This document shows positions 47,668-58,125 of a stretch of DNA of 64,000 nt, piece after piece; position 1 is the first letter of the stretch; every line of letters begins with the position of its first letter. A model generated the notes under the pieces. That model did no database searches. It was not told the DNA's origin and saw only the letters and a list, made by a program, of their open reading frames with translations. Both the position numbers and the translations under genes were made by a program. The stretch comes from Mucidula mucida (Eukaryota; Basidiomycota; Agaricomycetes; Agaricales; Physalacriaceae), in NCBI GenBank assembly GCA_015501055.1, contig JADNYV010000004.1, positions 496,001 to 560,000 of the forward strand. Reading direction: 5' to 3'.

Positions 47668-48605
47668 ATGTTCTCGCCTTTCCTCAAGTACACCGCCCTC
47701 GCAGCTGTCATTGCTGGCGTTATCGCTCAGTCGACGTTGACCATCAACACCCCGCAAGTTTCTTTTTCCTCCCGCAGCCGCAGCTCGCTCATATCCCCGC
47801 AGTGGCAACGTCGTGACTTGCCAGCCTACCCTTCTCTCATGGACTGGTGGTCAATGTACGCTCTTTTCATACTCGCTATCGCAGAACCCTGAGTCGTCTT
47901 TTTTCTCTCCTAGCACCGTACCAACTTGTAAGTACTCGTTTTCATTTCTGCTCACGCTTTTGCCAATTCCCGGTCTTCTAGTTGTGCGTTCACTTTGTTT
48001 TTCATCTGTTTCTCCTACTAACCCCGCACAGCATCACCTCTGGTGACGACTCTTCCGGTCCTACCATCGAGGACCTTGGTACGCAAACTGACAACTCGGA
48101 GACCTACACTCCCAGCCAGCAAGCCAGTGTGTCCGCCTGCTTACCCAGTCTTGGTTTAGCCCTAATTTCTTCCTAGACACCCGCATAGTCTTCAACATTC
48201 GGGATAGCACTGGTCTCATCGCCCAGACCGGTATCATCACCGTTGGCGCGGGTAGCAGTACGTCGCTCACATTATTACACGCTTTCGTTCTCTCAATACT
48301 TTGCTTGTAGCCACCACCTGCAGCAGCGCGTCTGGTGGAAGCTCAGCGACTGGAACCAGTGGCGGTGCGACTGCCTCTGGCTCTACTGGTGCCACCACTG
48401 GGTGTGTACTGCCTCATCATATCATTGCGCAACGCTAACGCCTCTTAGCACGTCTACCAAGACCACTGGCGGATCCTCCGGAACCTCCACTGGAACTTCC
48501 GCTGGCTCCTCTTCCACATCATCCGGCAACGCTGCGTCTGCTCAACTCTCTGGCGCTGGCTTTGCAGGTGTCGTCGGTGCCGCATTGGTTGCCCTCCTTG
48601 CTTAA
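47668..48605 (+). CDS. Ser/Thr-rich GPI-anchored wall protein (Kre9/Knh1-like N-domain)
   Basis: Eight exons sum to 579 nt, exactly 192 residues: 47668-47753, 47803-47855, 47914-47927, 47982-47983, 48032-48126, 48177-48257, 48311-48401 and 48449-48605. The signal peptide is LKYTALAAVIAGVIAQ. The domain follows the family order: INTPGNVVTCQPTLLSWTGGQ, SPYQLFITSGDDSSGP, RIVFNIRDSTGLIAQTG. A Ser/Thr/Gly stalk and a hydrophobic GPI-type tail (GFAGVVGAALVALLA) close it. Two features are unusual: the first intron has a GC donor (GCAAGT at 47754), since the GT choice loses the conserved Cys; and the frame closes only if a 2-nt exon (47982-47983) is kept between two good introns. The role is presumed to be in the cell wall. 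Confidence 0.85.
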
Positions 48606-49348
48606 GTTGGGAAGATGGACTTGGCTTGATGTTTCTTTTGGATTCCGTCACGAACTCTTCTCCTTACGCTCGTTTGGGCCTGTCCAGTCTTTACCCCAAC
48701 AAGTACTGTGTTTAGTTCCTTTTTTAATTCCTTTTCATCCTCTCGCATCGTGAACGTTCCTCTCGTACAGTTAGATGTTTACCCTAGATAGATGTCCCAG
48801 CAGTGTTTCTGCGCACTGTACGAATCATCACGGAATGCCATCTTCATGCGTCGAATTGTACAAGTTTGGTAGGACCGACTGCTTTCAAACACCCGTCAAT
48901 CCAGCGTCTGGTCGGTCCACTTAAATCTTACCTGCTTGTTGGTTCATTGTGGGGCTGCGCTCATGATCTACTGACAACTCTAAAACCCTGGCGTTTTTAC
49001 CGAGCGGTGGCGAGGATTCTCCGCAGGTACCATCTAAAGTCACCACTCTACACCTAGCATTGGACCCACTTCTACACGGCATTTTCTCGCTTATTACTCC
49101 AGTCCCTCATGTCCCATTGGGAAGTGTATCCCAGACGATTCGGTACCATGACGGAATCTCGTCTGTGGCTGGCACGGAATCCTGTTACCCCGCATTTGAA
49201 CCCTTGACTTGCCGAAATACTGATTTGACCGGATGACCTCCCTCGATTAAACTAGTATTTGAAGCTTGTTGCCCTGCTCATGTGTGTACTCGTCTTCCCC
49301 GTATCCCCCACCTCCAGTCTCGCGCAACGCTGTTGACGCCTCCCCACC
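48606..49348. other. intergenic, sugar-transporter promoter
   Basis: 743 bases without a supported gene; the 3' flank of the wall-protein gene and the transporter promoter. Confidence 0.5.
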
Positions 49349-51865
49349 ATGGCTCCCCGCACACTGCCGGAGTGGACGATCGTGGACTTCATTCATCGAG
49401 GCCCGTGGTGGACAAATCGAGGTTGGCGTTTCCTCTGAGCTCCATACATCACTGATTTGGCGCGTCTAGGAATTGTGTCGCTCAACCTGTGTCTCTTCTT
49501 ATCGCTGATCACGTCCTCTGTGAACGGACTGGATTCTTCTCTGGTCAACGGTAAGCCGACGCCGCCCACCGTCGTAGCCTTTGCTCACTAGTGCATGCGC
49601 CGCTTCGTAGGTTTACAGATTCTTCCGGACTGGCAGATTTTTTTCGACCATCCAGAAGGCAAAGCGCTAGGTGAGTTATACCGTCTGCTGGTCAGCTCGT
49701 TTGATAGCTGATAGGCACATCTTTGCAGGCTTGATTCAGTCTGCGCAGAACATTGGTGGCTTCATTGTCAGTTCGAGCGCGCGCATGCATTCCTTTTTCA
49801 TGCTTATGCTCTATAGGCTCTTCCAATAACACCATTCGTGTCTGATACACTAGGACGACGCGCGAGTCTGTTCATCGGATCTCTCATCCTTCTGGCTGGC
49901 GTCGCGGTTCAATTCGCAGCACCAACCGTCAAACTCTTCATTGGTGCCCGAGTGATACGTAAGTTGCTTCCTGCTCTAGCTGTCCTTATCTCACAGCTCG
50001 TTCAGTTGGGTTCGGCCTAGCCTTCTGCACGAATTCTGCGCCCTTACTTCTCCTTGAATTGGCGTATCCCACACAGGTGCCTTCCATTCCTATGTGTCGT
50101 AAAACTGAAGTCGAGCTATGTTCAGCGAGGGAAAATCACGTCGTTCTACAATTCCAGTTGGTATTTTGGGAGTATAATCTCCGCTTGGGTTTGCAACCAT
50201 CATCGAACGTTGGTCGTGGCGCTCAACGGAATACGTTCTAGGTCTGCTATGGATCTTACATACATACGCAAGGCAGCATGTGGTCCTGGAGAATACCGAC
50301 CCTCATACAAGGAGGCGTACCCTTACTTCAAGTGTGTTTGATCTGGTATGTATATTTCTTCACTTTATACGTGGAGGCTCACGCCACTATCAAACGTATT
50401 CAGGTTCACCCCCGAGAGTCCACGTTTTCTCGTCTCGAAAGGTTATGTTAGTCGAACTTCATTCCGGAATGAATTGCGTCTAACAAGATGGCAGGAGGGA
50501 AAGGCTGCACAGATTCTCGCGAAATACCACGCGAACGGTGGAGATGAAAGGGATCCACTAGGTAAGTTTCTGGAATAGTGACGCTATTCAATCGATTAAC
50601 TTCACCGTCTAGTTGTCTTTGAACTCGCTCAAATCCGACACGCACTGCGGATGGAGGAGCTCAACGACAAACATACTTCCTATTGGTCGCTATTAGCCAC
50701 TCCGGGGAATCGTAGGAGGATGAGACTGATCATCGCCATAGCTATTTTCTCTCAGTGGAGGTGAGTATTCATTACCCTTCGGGCCGCCGGCCGCCTGACG
50801 CCTCCCAGTGGAAACGGTCTTGTGTCGTATTATATCAACCTTGTGCTTGAAGGCGTTGGGATTACAAGTACCGAAACCAAGGCCGCAATAAACGGTGGTC
50901 TCCAGGTCAGACTTTTATCCTTCGCATTTTTCCGCCTGGGAAAAACTAACTTTTTTTCTTGCACGAACAGATTTTCAACCTGGTGGTAGCCCTCGGGTCC
51001 GCATCTCTATTGACTGGGTCGGTCGAAGAACTCTCTTCATCGTGTCAAATTCCGGGATGCTTGTTGGTACGATTGTTTTGCGAGAAAAGACCGCGCATCT
51101 GCTAAGGCAATTTTTAGCTTTTGGCTGCTGGACAATCACGGAGGCTTTATTTAACGAACTGCGTCGCGCTTCCGCCGCGAAAGGTGAGCACAAGGAACTG
51201 CAATAGATAATTCGGAGCTCATGACCTCTTTCTCAGCTACCATTCCACTCATTTTTTTGTACTATTTCTTTTATGACATTGCCTATTCGCCGATGCTCGT
51301 GGCGTACACTTTGGAGATCCTGCCCTACAAAATCCGAGCTAAAGGGTTCGCCGTTATGGTATGCACTTTTTCTTCTCCTCATTGACAATTTGCACTCTAA
51401 CACTGTACTCCTTAGAACATCGCCGTTATGTTAACCGTCGCTTTCAACCAATTTGTGAATCCCTGGGCGATACAAGCCATTGGATGGTGGTATTACATCG
51501 TATATTGCGGGTGGCTCATCATCGAGCTCGTATTCGTCGTGACCTTCATCGTGGAAACCAAAGGTTAGTAAGGAGTTTCCGTGCATGACTTTCCTATCTC
51601 ATCATCTGCCTCAGGACGGACGCTCGAAGAAACTGCAGCCATCTTCGACGGCGAGCAGCAGGAACAGGATATAGTTCACATGGGCGGCGAAGCTGCCACC
51701 ATGACCATGTCAAGGGCGGTTGCACTCGAGGACCGAGTCCCGACTGACTCAGATGAATCCCACCGGTGGTCACAAGACAAAGAGTCCGAGACGTATCATC
51801 CTATTCGTCCGCGACAGACCCCCGAAGTCTCTTTCCACTCTCGCGATATCGGGCGAGCTATATGA
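49349..51865 (+). CDS. MFS sugar transporter
   Basis: Twelve-helix H+/sugar symporter of the fungal lactose-permease/hexose-transporter group. Starting MAPRTLPEWTIVDFI, it shows LNLCLFLSLITSSVNGLDSS, GLIQSAQNIGGFIG, VSDTLGRRASLFIGS (the GRR motif), QRGKITSFYNSSWYFGS, MWSWRIPTLIQG, FTPESPRFLVSKGY (PESPR motif), DWVGRRTLFIVSNSG, YTLEILPYKIRAKGFA and a cytosolic tail with RTLEETAAIFDGE, all family signatures. Roughly thirteen introns interrupt it. One base is missing near 51010 (LGSASL to DWVGRR). It converges with the alpha-amylase 135 bases away, suggesting use of released sugars, though shared control is not shown. Confidence 0.9.
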
Positions 51866-52000
51866 TGTATCAAAAGGTAACATTATCCGAGTTGTATTTT
51901 TATGTTGTATTTCGCGCGATGGAATGTCTGTGTCCGTGTCTACATACGCTGTAATATCATCCTTCCAAATATCCTGATGTCCATGACCTATTACACCATC

Positions 52001-54537
52001 TCATGATTCCCCGACCCATACTTGGACCGTGTTCGGGAAACATGAGAAGCTCCCCCATCCGTCCGCGTCAATTTCGACTTGACCGCCCTCCGTCATGAAG
52101 CTTTTAAAGGTAGAGCCACCGTGTCGCTACAAATACCGTTAGCCTCCATTGGTACCGCAGTACCCAACGCTCACTCGGCCAACATTCATTCGGATGGTAT
52201 GAACGAAACTATCGTCGCGGCTTCACGTAAAATTTCAGAAATGATCAATGTCGGTTAGGAAAGCACGTACTCTTCCCTGTTGCTCAGTATAACCGCGCAT
52301 CCGCCGTGCTTGTCGTCTCCCATACGAACAAAGCCTACACAATTTCTGTCATGTGGGTAGTCATGCAGGGGCCCATACGCAAAAGATTGGCGAGCTCGTA
52401 TAAGTTTCTCAAGGTTATTTATTGTGGCGTCGTCTGAGCATTCTGCGTTCTTGTACAGATCGCCATAGAAAACGCAGCTAAAGCGGATCTATAAGGGTGA
52501 TCTTATAATCGTGGCGGAAGGGACATACGGGTATCCTTCGTCTCGTAATAGGATTATTGAATAAGCTTGAGCTTTGAAGGTGGCAGAAATCTATACGGAC
52601 GATATCAATGCCATAGTAACCAAAGCGAAGGACGGGCGGTACCCAGCTTTCAAGACTTTGGCCTTCGACCTACGAAAGTTGAGGAAACGCAATTAACGCA
52701 TGCGAGATTTGTTACCGTACTATGAATTGGGAACAAGGCATGAGCGACTTTTCGTCTTCATGCAACGTGACACTCACTCATGATTATCCACGAACGTTAC
52801 AGCGTCGCGAGGCTTGAGTTTTGCGAGTGAATTGTCCATCACCGTCCTAAGATCGTAGCGCGAATAGTGAACGCTCGCATGATGAAAATTCATATGTAAA
52901 GGAACATCAAAGAAGGCGGCCTAGAGAACAAAGTACGTGAACATTCCGCCCGTAGAGCGAAAACAATCTATACACGTACCTGTCCCTTGAACGCACGAAC
53001 ATAGGGCAGAATTAACTTGACACTTCGAGCAACGAACTCAATACAGTTCGATTTGAGATTGATTGGTTTACGTACTCCCCAGACCAGTATTCCGCTGTAA
53101 ACGCTTGAGCAATCTATTTGGCACCAAGGACTCGTAGATAACATACCGACGGCTAGCATTCTAGGTTTCGAGGAAGCATTCTTGACGTGAGTAATCTATG
53201 TTCTGATTTGAGTTTTCCATGTCAGAAAGAACATGAAGCCACTCTGACCCAAGATGACAGAAACTTGGAATCTATATGCTTGATAGCATCGAGTCGAAAT
53301 CCGACGGCGCCGGTGGTCTGCAGCATGTTCGTAAATCTTGGAGGACAGTGAGATGTTCTGATGCACCTGTAATATCCAGGATCCCCAGTTCAATAGATCT
53401 TCTTGTACGGCAGGATGTCGGTGATCTATCTGTATGGGGTGGATGTAGATGAGTGGCTGAGAGCAACACGCAGGGAAACCAGTTGACTGACATCCACGCC
53501 CAGTAGATAGTCGTAATTGCCTAGTTCTTTATCAACGTTCTTGGACCATCCTTTGTGGCCAGGACCATCGATTCTGTAAATTGCTTTGGTCCGTGTTTTG
53601 TGATCCCAATCTAATCCTATGAGAACTTGAGTTTCAAGAACATGCGCGATGTGACCGTCATACCAGAAAAGTGGGAATGATTCCAACGGAAGGTGCTATA
53701 CTGATAGCGCGCTGAGTCCACCTTCAGATAGCGTATGTTTAAAATGCACCCACTGTGCCATTTCGTCCTGTGAAGTCGAAAGCAGTCCAGCCCTGTGAAA
53801 CATGAAGGCAGACCATATAGTAATTGACATCGATGGCCTACTTCTATCTCTCGCGATTTGCCCTCTGCTTTCAGACGGTTCTTCTCGTTGACAGGAATCG
53901 CTTTGAATGTTTCGGGACGATCGCCTCCGAGTTTATGCTACCCGTTCGCCGCGTCAGACAGACAATACGCGTGGAATAACGCGAAGAAACATACATTGAG
54001 TACCGCGTCAATAATTATGTCCAGGTTGTGTTCTTTCGCGGTCCGACAAGCGCTGAGGAATTCTTCTCTGGTACCCCATCTAGTGGAAACAGAGCCTTTC
54101 TGGTTAAACTCGCCTAGATCCCACTACACGTCCAATGAATTTTAGAATTATGGGCCAGGAGCTGGCAAAAATACCAAGTCGTAGGCATCATAACCCCTGC
54201 CATCCTGATGGAGATTAGAACGCGATGTATGTGATGATGGCTGAGTGTACTTTGGCATTGGCCGCTTTGTTCGGCGGTGGTAACCAGACTTGTGTGAATC
54301 CTAGCGCTGCAAGCCGTGGTATCTCCTCTTCAAAGTGCCTCCACCAAGAAAGCGTGGGATGCCTGCTGTTCCAAGTAAAGAATTGGAGCTGCCATACAAG
54401 GTAAGCAAACCGTTATAGAAGTGTATTCGACAAACCATGAGAGGGTTAGCTTCTTGATGATCTGGGCCCAGGCGCATACCGTTTAGGGCAGGCGCCTGGG
54501 GGGTGACCAGCTGCTTGAGGCGGTCGAGGAGAGTCAT
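52001..54537 (-). CDS. GH13 alpha-amylase, intracellular type
   Basis: It hydrolyses alpha-1,4-glucans. There is no signal peptide from start MTLLDRLKQLVTPQ (54537; ATGs at 54606 and 54477 are in the same frame). The barrel is complete: LQFFTWNSRHPTLSWWRHFE, LGFTQVWLPPPNKAAN, GYDAYDLWDLGEFNQKGS, IIIDAVLNHKLGGD, GWTAFDFTGRNG, KAIYRIDGPGHKGWSKNVD, GFRLDAIKHIDS (nucleophile Asp), AEYWSG (acid Glu), AAFFDVPLHMNFHHAS, and FVDNHDTVEGQSLESW (transition-state Asp). Then VFYGDLYKNAECSDDA and a C-terminal beta domain end at 52001. It has about fifteen introns, and the NHDT motif is formed only by including a 4-nt exon at 52716-52719 between introns 52720-52777 and 52670-52715. Confidence 0.87.
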
Positions 54538-55646
54538 GCAGTCCCGTATCAGACTATGCAATATCTCGAGTCGTTCAAGAACGAAGGCAAGTAACGCCTG
54601 ATGCATGTACTCAACGTGAATTTTGTGCCAATAATAGCCGCCCCTTGCGGATCAACGACATTCAGACTCCGCTTCCGCTCTATAAATTCCCTCGATCGAG
54701 CTTTTTTTTTCTTTACCGTTTACACGACAACCACAGTACTGTCTTGCTTCGTGTCTAGCGTTTTGCTGGACCATGGGGCAAGATTTTGTGCATTTTCGAC
54801 GTGGATTGTAAGAGTAATAGGCCTCGTTAATCGCTCTTATCACGCTATCCTACGTTGAGTGGAGTTTCATGCTGTAGGCAACAGATACTAGAATCAAATG
54901 CTTCTTGTTCTCGACCTCGTCAGTAATGGATACCATGATAACCACGTCGGGTTACTGAAAAAATTATGGGAAAGGATCGCCGAATCGTAGGGAGTGCTTG
55001 ACAGACAGTGTGCGGTGTAGATACTGGACCAGGATCTCCTATGCCGACGTTGTTGAGCGTTATTATCGACTGGCATCGCAGTCAATATGTAGGAGTCACA
55101 TTCAGAGCCGCCGTCGTGGCGTTAGATTTCCTCACGGCGCTTGGATTCCTCTGATGATTGGCGAATGCATGTAAGCCTCCGTGTCTTGGTGACAATTGAT
55201 ATCCAGCTTAAGCTCGCTTTTGATGATGCTTTGGACGTGGGCCAAGGTTTGTACTGAGATTGGCTCAGATAAGTGCATAACTGATGATGCGTTACAGGGC
55301 CTGGAAGACGCGTTTTGACGCAAAGACTCAGTAGACAGAACCGCACTGAGAGCTCATCCATTGTGAAGAGAAGACCAAAGCTCAAGCTGGGGGGTTGTAA
55401 CTATTACGAGGGACGAGGATGACTTGTCGACCTGTCACTACTTAATCTCCAGGTATGAGACCCGTTTTGCCTTGATCTCAGCATGCGCCGTCTTCCACAA
55501 CTCAACGTTCAACATCATGTAATGTACCGTAAAGTTTGTAAAGTGTACTTGAATTTCTGTATGCAAAGTTGCCTGCCGATATGTGCCGAACAACATGTAT
55601 CTCACGGCACCATGATTCAGCTTCATCCGGAACGTTCATCAACTTC
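54538..55646. other. intergenic between alpha-amylase and the RING gene
   Basis: About 1.1 kb divergent region. Only short, domain-free frames occur on either strand. A poly-T run of nine to ten bases lies near 54700. Confidence 0.45.
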
Positions 55647-57217
55647 ATGTCGAGGACAAGAAAAGAATCGCCATCACCTAAGGATGCTTCAGACGACGAT
55701 GTGAATGACATAGAAGCATGTGCAATATGTCTACATACCTTTTCCGACCGCACTTTAGTGCCTGCTTGTGCCCACGAATTCTGCTTTGACTGCATTCTGG
55801 AATGGACGGGTGAGTGATACTACTACACACTCTTCCAATAGGCTGAATACCCGCAGGCCAATCTCGAAAATGTCCACTTTGTAACCAGGCGATTGGAGAA
55901 TATTTGATACATCGTATTCGGGGGCGGTACGACTATCAGAAACACTATATCACTGCTCTTCCTGAAAAGGACGCCGATTCACGTCCGGGGCCATCACGAC
56001 GTTCACGAAGAGAGCGAGCTCATAGAGAGGAGGTTGATAGACTAGATCAATCTATCGAGAAACGCCGCGCGGTGTATACATGGCACTTGTATGCTAAGGT
56101 ACTTCGGTCGTCTTTACGGTTATGCGCGCTACTAACGCCACAGGACAGCATGTAGCTTCTAACGCATACACCAAGTATCGACCATATCCAACGCCAGCGC
56201 AGTTTGCGGCATCGCCGGAGCTCATTAGAAGGACAACTATGTTTCTGAGGAGGGAACTGCGCGTTTGGGTCAATTTGGACGTCGAGTTCCTTACCACCTT
56301 CACCATATCAATTATGAAGTCAATCGACATCCGTTCTGAGAGTGCTGTCAAGCTTATCGCCGAATTCCTTGATCTTGACGGGGGTAAGGAGAATGCTGAG
56401 CACTTTGCACACGGTATGACGAACAACACAACCTAGGTCGGTGAATGTTATTGACATTGCTCGTGCAGAGATTTACACATATGTTCGATCCCCATACCAG
56501 GATTTGTTCGTATACGATACCGTTGTACAGTATGACGACCCTCCGGAAAGAGATTCTCGATGGAGAAGACCACCATCTCGTCAAAGGTCAAGGTCAAGGT
56601 CGCGTTCTCCACATCGACTTTCAGCCTCGCCATCGCGTGTTCCATCGCACCATTCGCTGGCAGCTCACCGTCGAGGTCGCTCGCGGTCACGAGCGTCACG
56701 ATCATCCTCAGAGCTCTCGTGGTCCCCTTCTGGGAGAACATATCCTAGAACTCGAAAGAGCCGTTCACCTCGTCGTACGCGGCACCGTCGCGAAGGAAAA
56801 CAAAAAGAGAAGGTGCAAAGAGACAGAAGATCTGCGTCCCCTCCGCCTCGAAGACGCAGTCCATCACCCCAATTACCTCTACGGAAAGCATCCTCGCCGG
56901 CTCCACTCTCCCCTCTTCCTCCCAGACCGCATCGGCCCCCACGGAGCGCTCTCGCTGCGTTACAAGCACATCTTGGATTGTCAAACGGTAAAGGGAAGGA
57001 GAAAGCCCTTCCGACTGCTGTTGCCCATTTGTCCGAGTCACCTGGGACACCAGAGGATTTACAAATTCGACACGCTGGTCTACGGGCTCGATTACAGGCT
57101 CTCAAGGCGGAGACCTCACAAAGCATTGCGGACCCTCCGACCAAGCAGGATGAGGCGCAGGAAAAGCGGTTGAAGCTTCGGGCACGATTAGCTGCAGAGA
57201 AGAGGAAGTGTCTTTGA
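55647..57217 (+). CDS. TOPORS-like RING finger / RS-rich E3 ubiquitin ligase
   Basis: Start MSRTRKESPSPKDAS (55647; an upstream in-frame ATG is at 55569). A C3HC4 RING follows: CAICLHTF, CAHEFCFDCILEW and, across an intron, QSRKCPLCNQ. Then come HRIRGRYDYQKHYIT and RRAVYTWHLYAK. The TOPORS-specific domain continues: TPAQFAASPELIRRTTMFLR, LDVEFLTTFTISIMKS, VKLIAEFLDLDGGKENAEHF and PYQDLFVYDTVVQYDDPP. A long Arg/Ser-rich tail (RQRSRSRSRSPHR, RTRKSRSPRRTRH) resembles animal TOPORS, a dual ubiquitin/SUMO ligase. It ends with a charged helix at 57217. Four introns are canonical. Nuclear location is inferred from the RS tail. Confidence 0.87.
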
Positions 57218-57815
57218 CAATATTAGGGTGTATAGGATAACAAAGAGCACGCGCACTCTGCACCGCGGCTGGAAATCTGCTCAATCTGTCTTGTACTGAT
57301 CCCTACGGTCAACCATTTTCATGATTATTCCTTCAAGCATTGTTCCCGCTTTGCCGTGAAGAGATTGAATGCGCAGGGCTATAGAAGAGAGGAGTATTTC
57401 ATTCTCAGGATTATTGCGGCCATGTCGAAGAAAACTGAATGGTGGGAGAAGGGTACCAGTTTTATTGGGAACTCGGTATTCTGTGTGATGATTTTAGCAC
57501 GCTGTGGGTACCTTGGACATTGATATTTACCCACGGCCTGTGTGCGGATGCCGGTGCAAGTTAATCCTCAATCGGTTTTGTATGTCCGTAGCCTGGTGCA
57601 GTCTAGATTATGGCGTCCGGAGCAAGTCGACGAAGCGTGACGACGACGCGACTTGCACATGATCGTGACTCCTCATTTCAACTTTCCTGCGGTCTTAACA
57701 ATCTCGACGAGACTTCCACTTCACGAACGCTATATCTCAAGCGTGCTATCTCCACACTTCCTTTATTCGACACCAATTGCGCCATATCTTCGTAGTGTGT
57801 GCGCGCGCTGCGTGG

Positions 57816-57932
57816 AAGGAAAGACAGGTTATGTCCGTAACCTCATAGTGTGAGCAGCTTCGCATATATTCTCGGGGACGCGTTGACGAACGAAGCTCAT
57901 AAGCTCAGTACTATGGGAGCCACGAATCCAAA
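57816..57932. repeat. tandem duplication copy 1 (117 bp)
   Basis: Identical to 57946-58062 over 117 bases, with 13 unique bases between copies (period 130). The unit has no coding domain. Exact identity says the duplication is recent. Confidence 0.95.
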
Positions 57933-57945
57933 TGACCCGGTCGAT

Positions 57946-58062
57946 AAGGAAAGACAGGTTATGTCCGTAACCTCATAGTGTGAGCAGCTTCGCATATATT
58001 CTCGGGGACGCGTTGACGAACGAAGCTCATAAGCTCAGTACTATGGGAGCCACGAATCCAAA
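57946..58062. repeat. tandem duplication copy 2 (117 bp)
   Basis: Second copy of the unit at 57816-57932. It ends 63 bases before the ATG of the F-box-family gene, so it may have doubled part of that gene's upstream or displaced first exon. Confidence 0.95.
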
Positions 58063-58125
58063 GGGACTGTCTACAGTCTTTGCAGCCCCACGCAGGGCTT
58101 CACGTTTCGTTTCTTTGGGAACCGT

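Larger units (their letters stand above)
57218..58125. other. intergenic holding the 130-bp tandem duplication
   Basis: Apart from the duplicated unit at 57816-58062, only short frames without recognised domains occur here (one at 57610-57795). A lost F-box exon of the downstream gene might be expected in this region, but I could not find one. Confidence 0.45.

Noticed and set aside
54690..54720. poly-T run as a retroposon tail on the minus strand
   Set aside because: Too short, with no target-site duplication and no coding remnant beside it.
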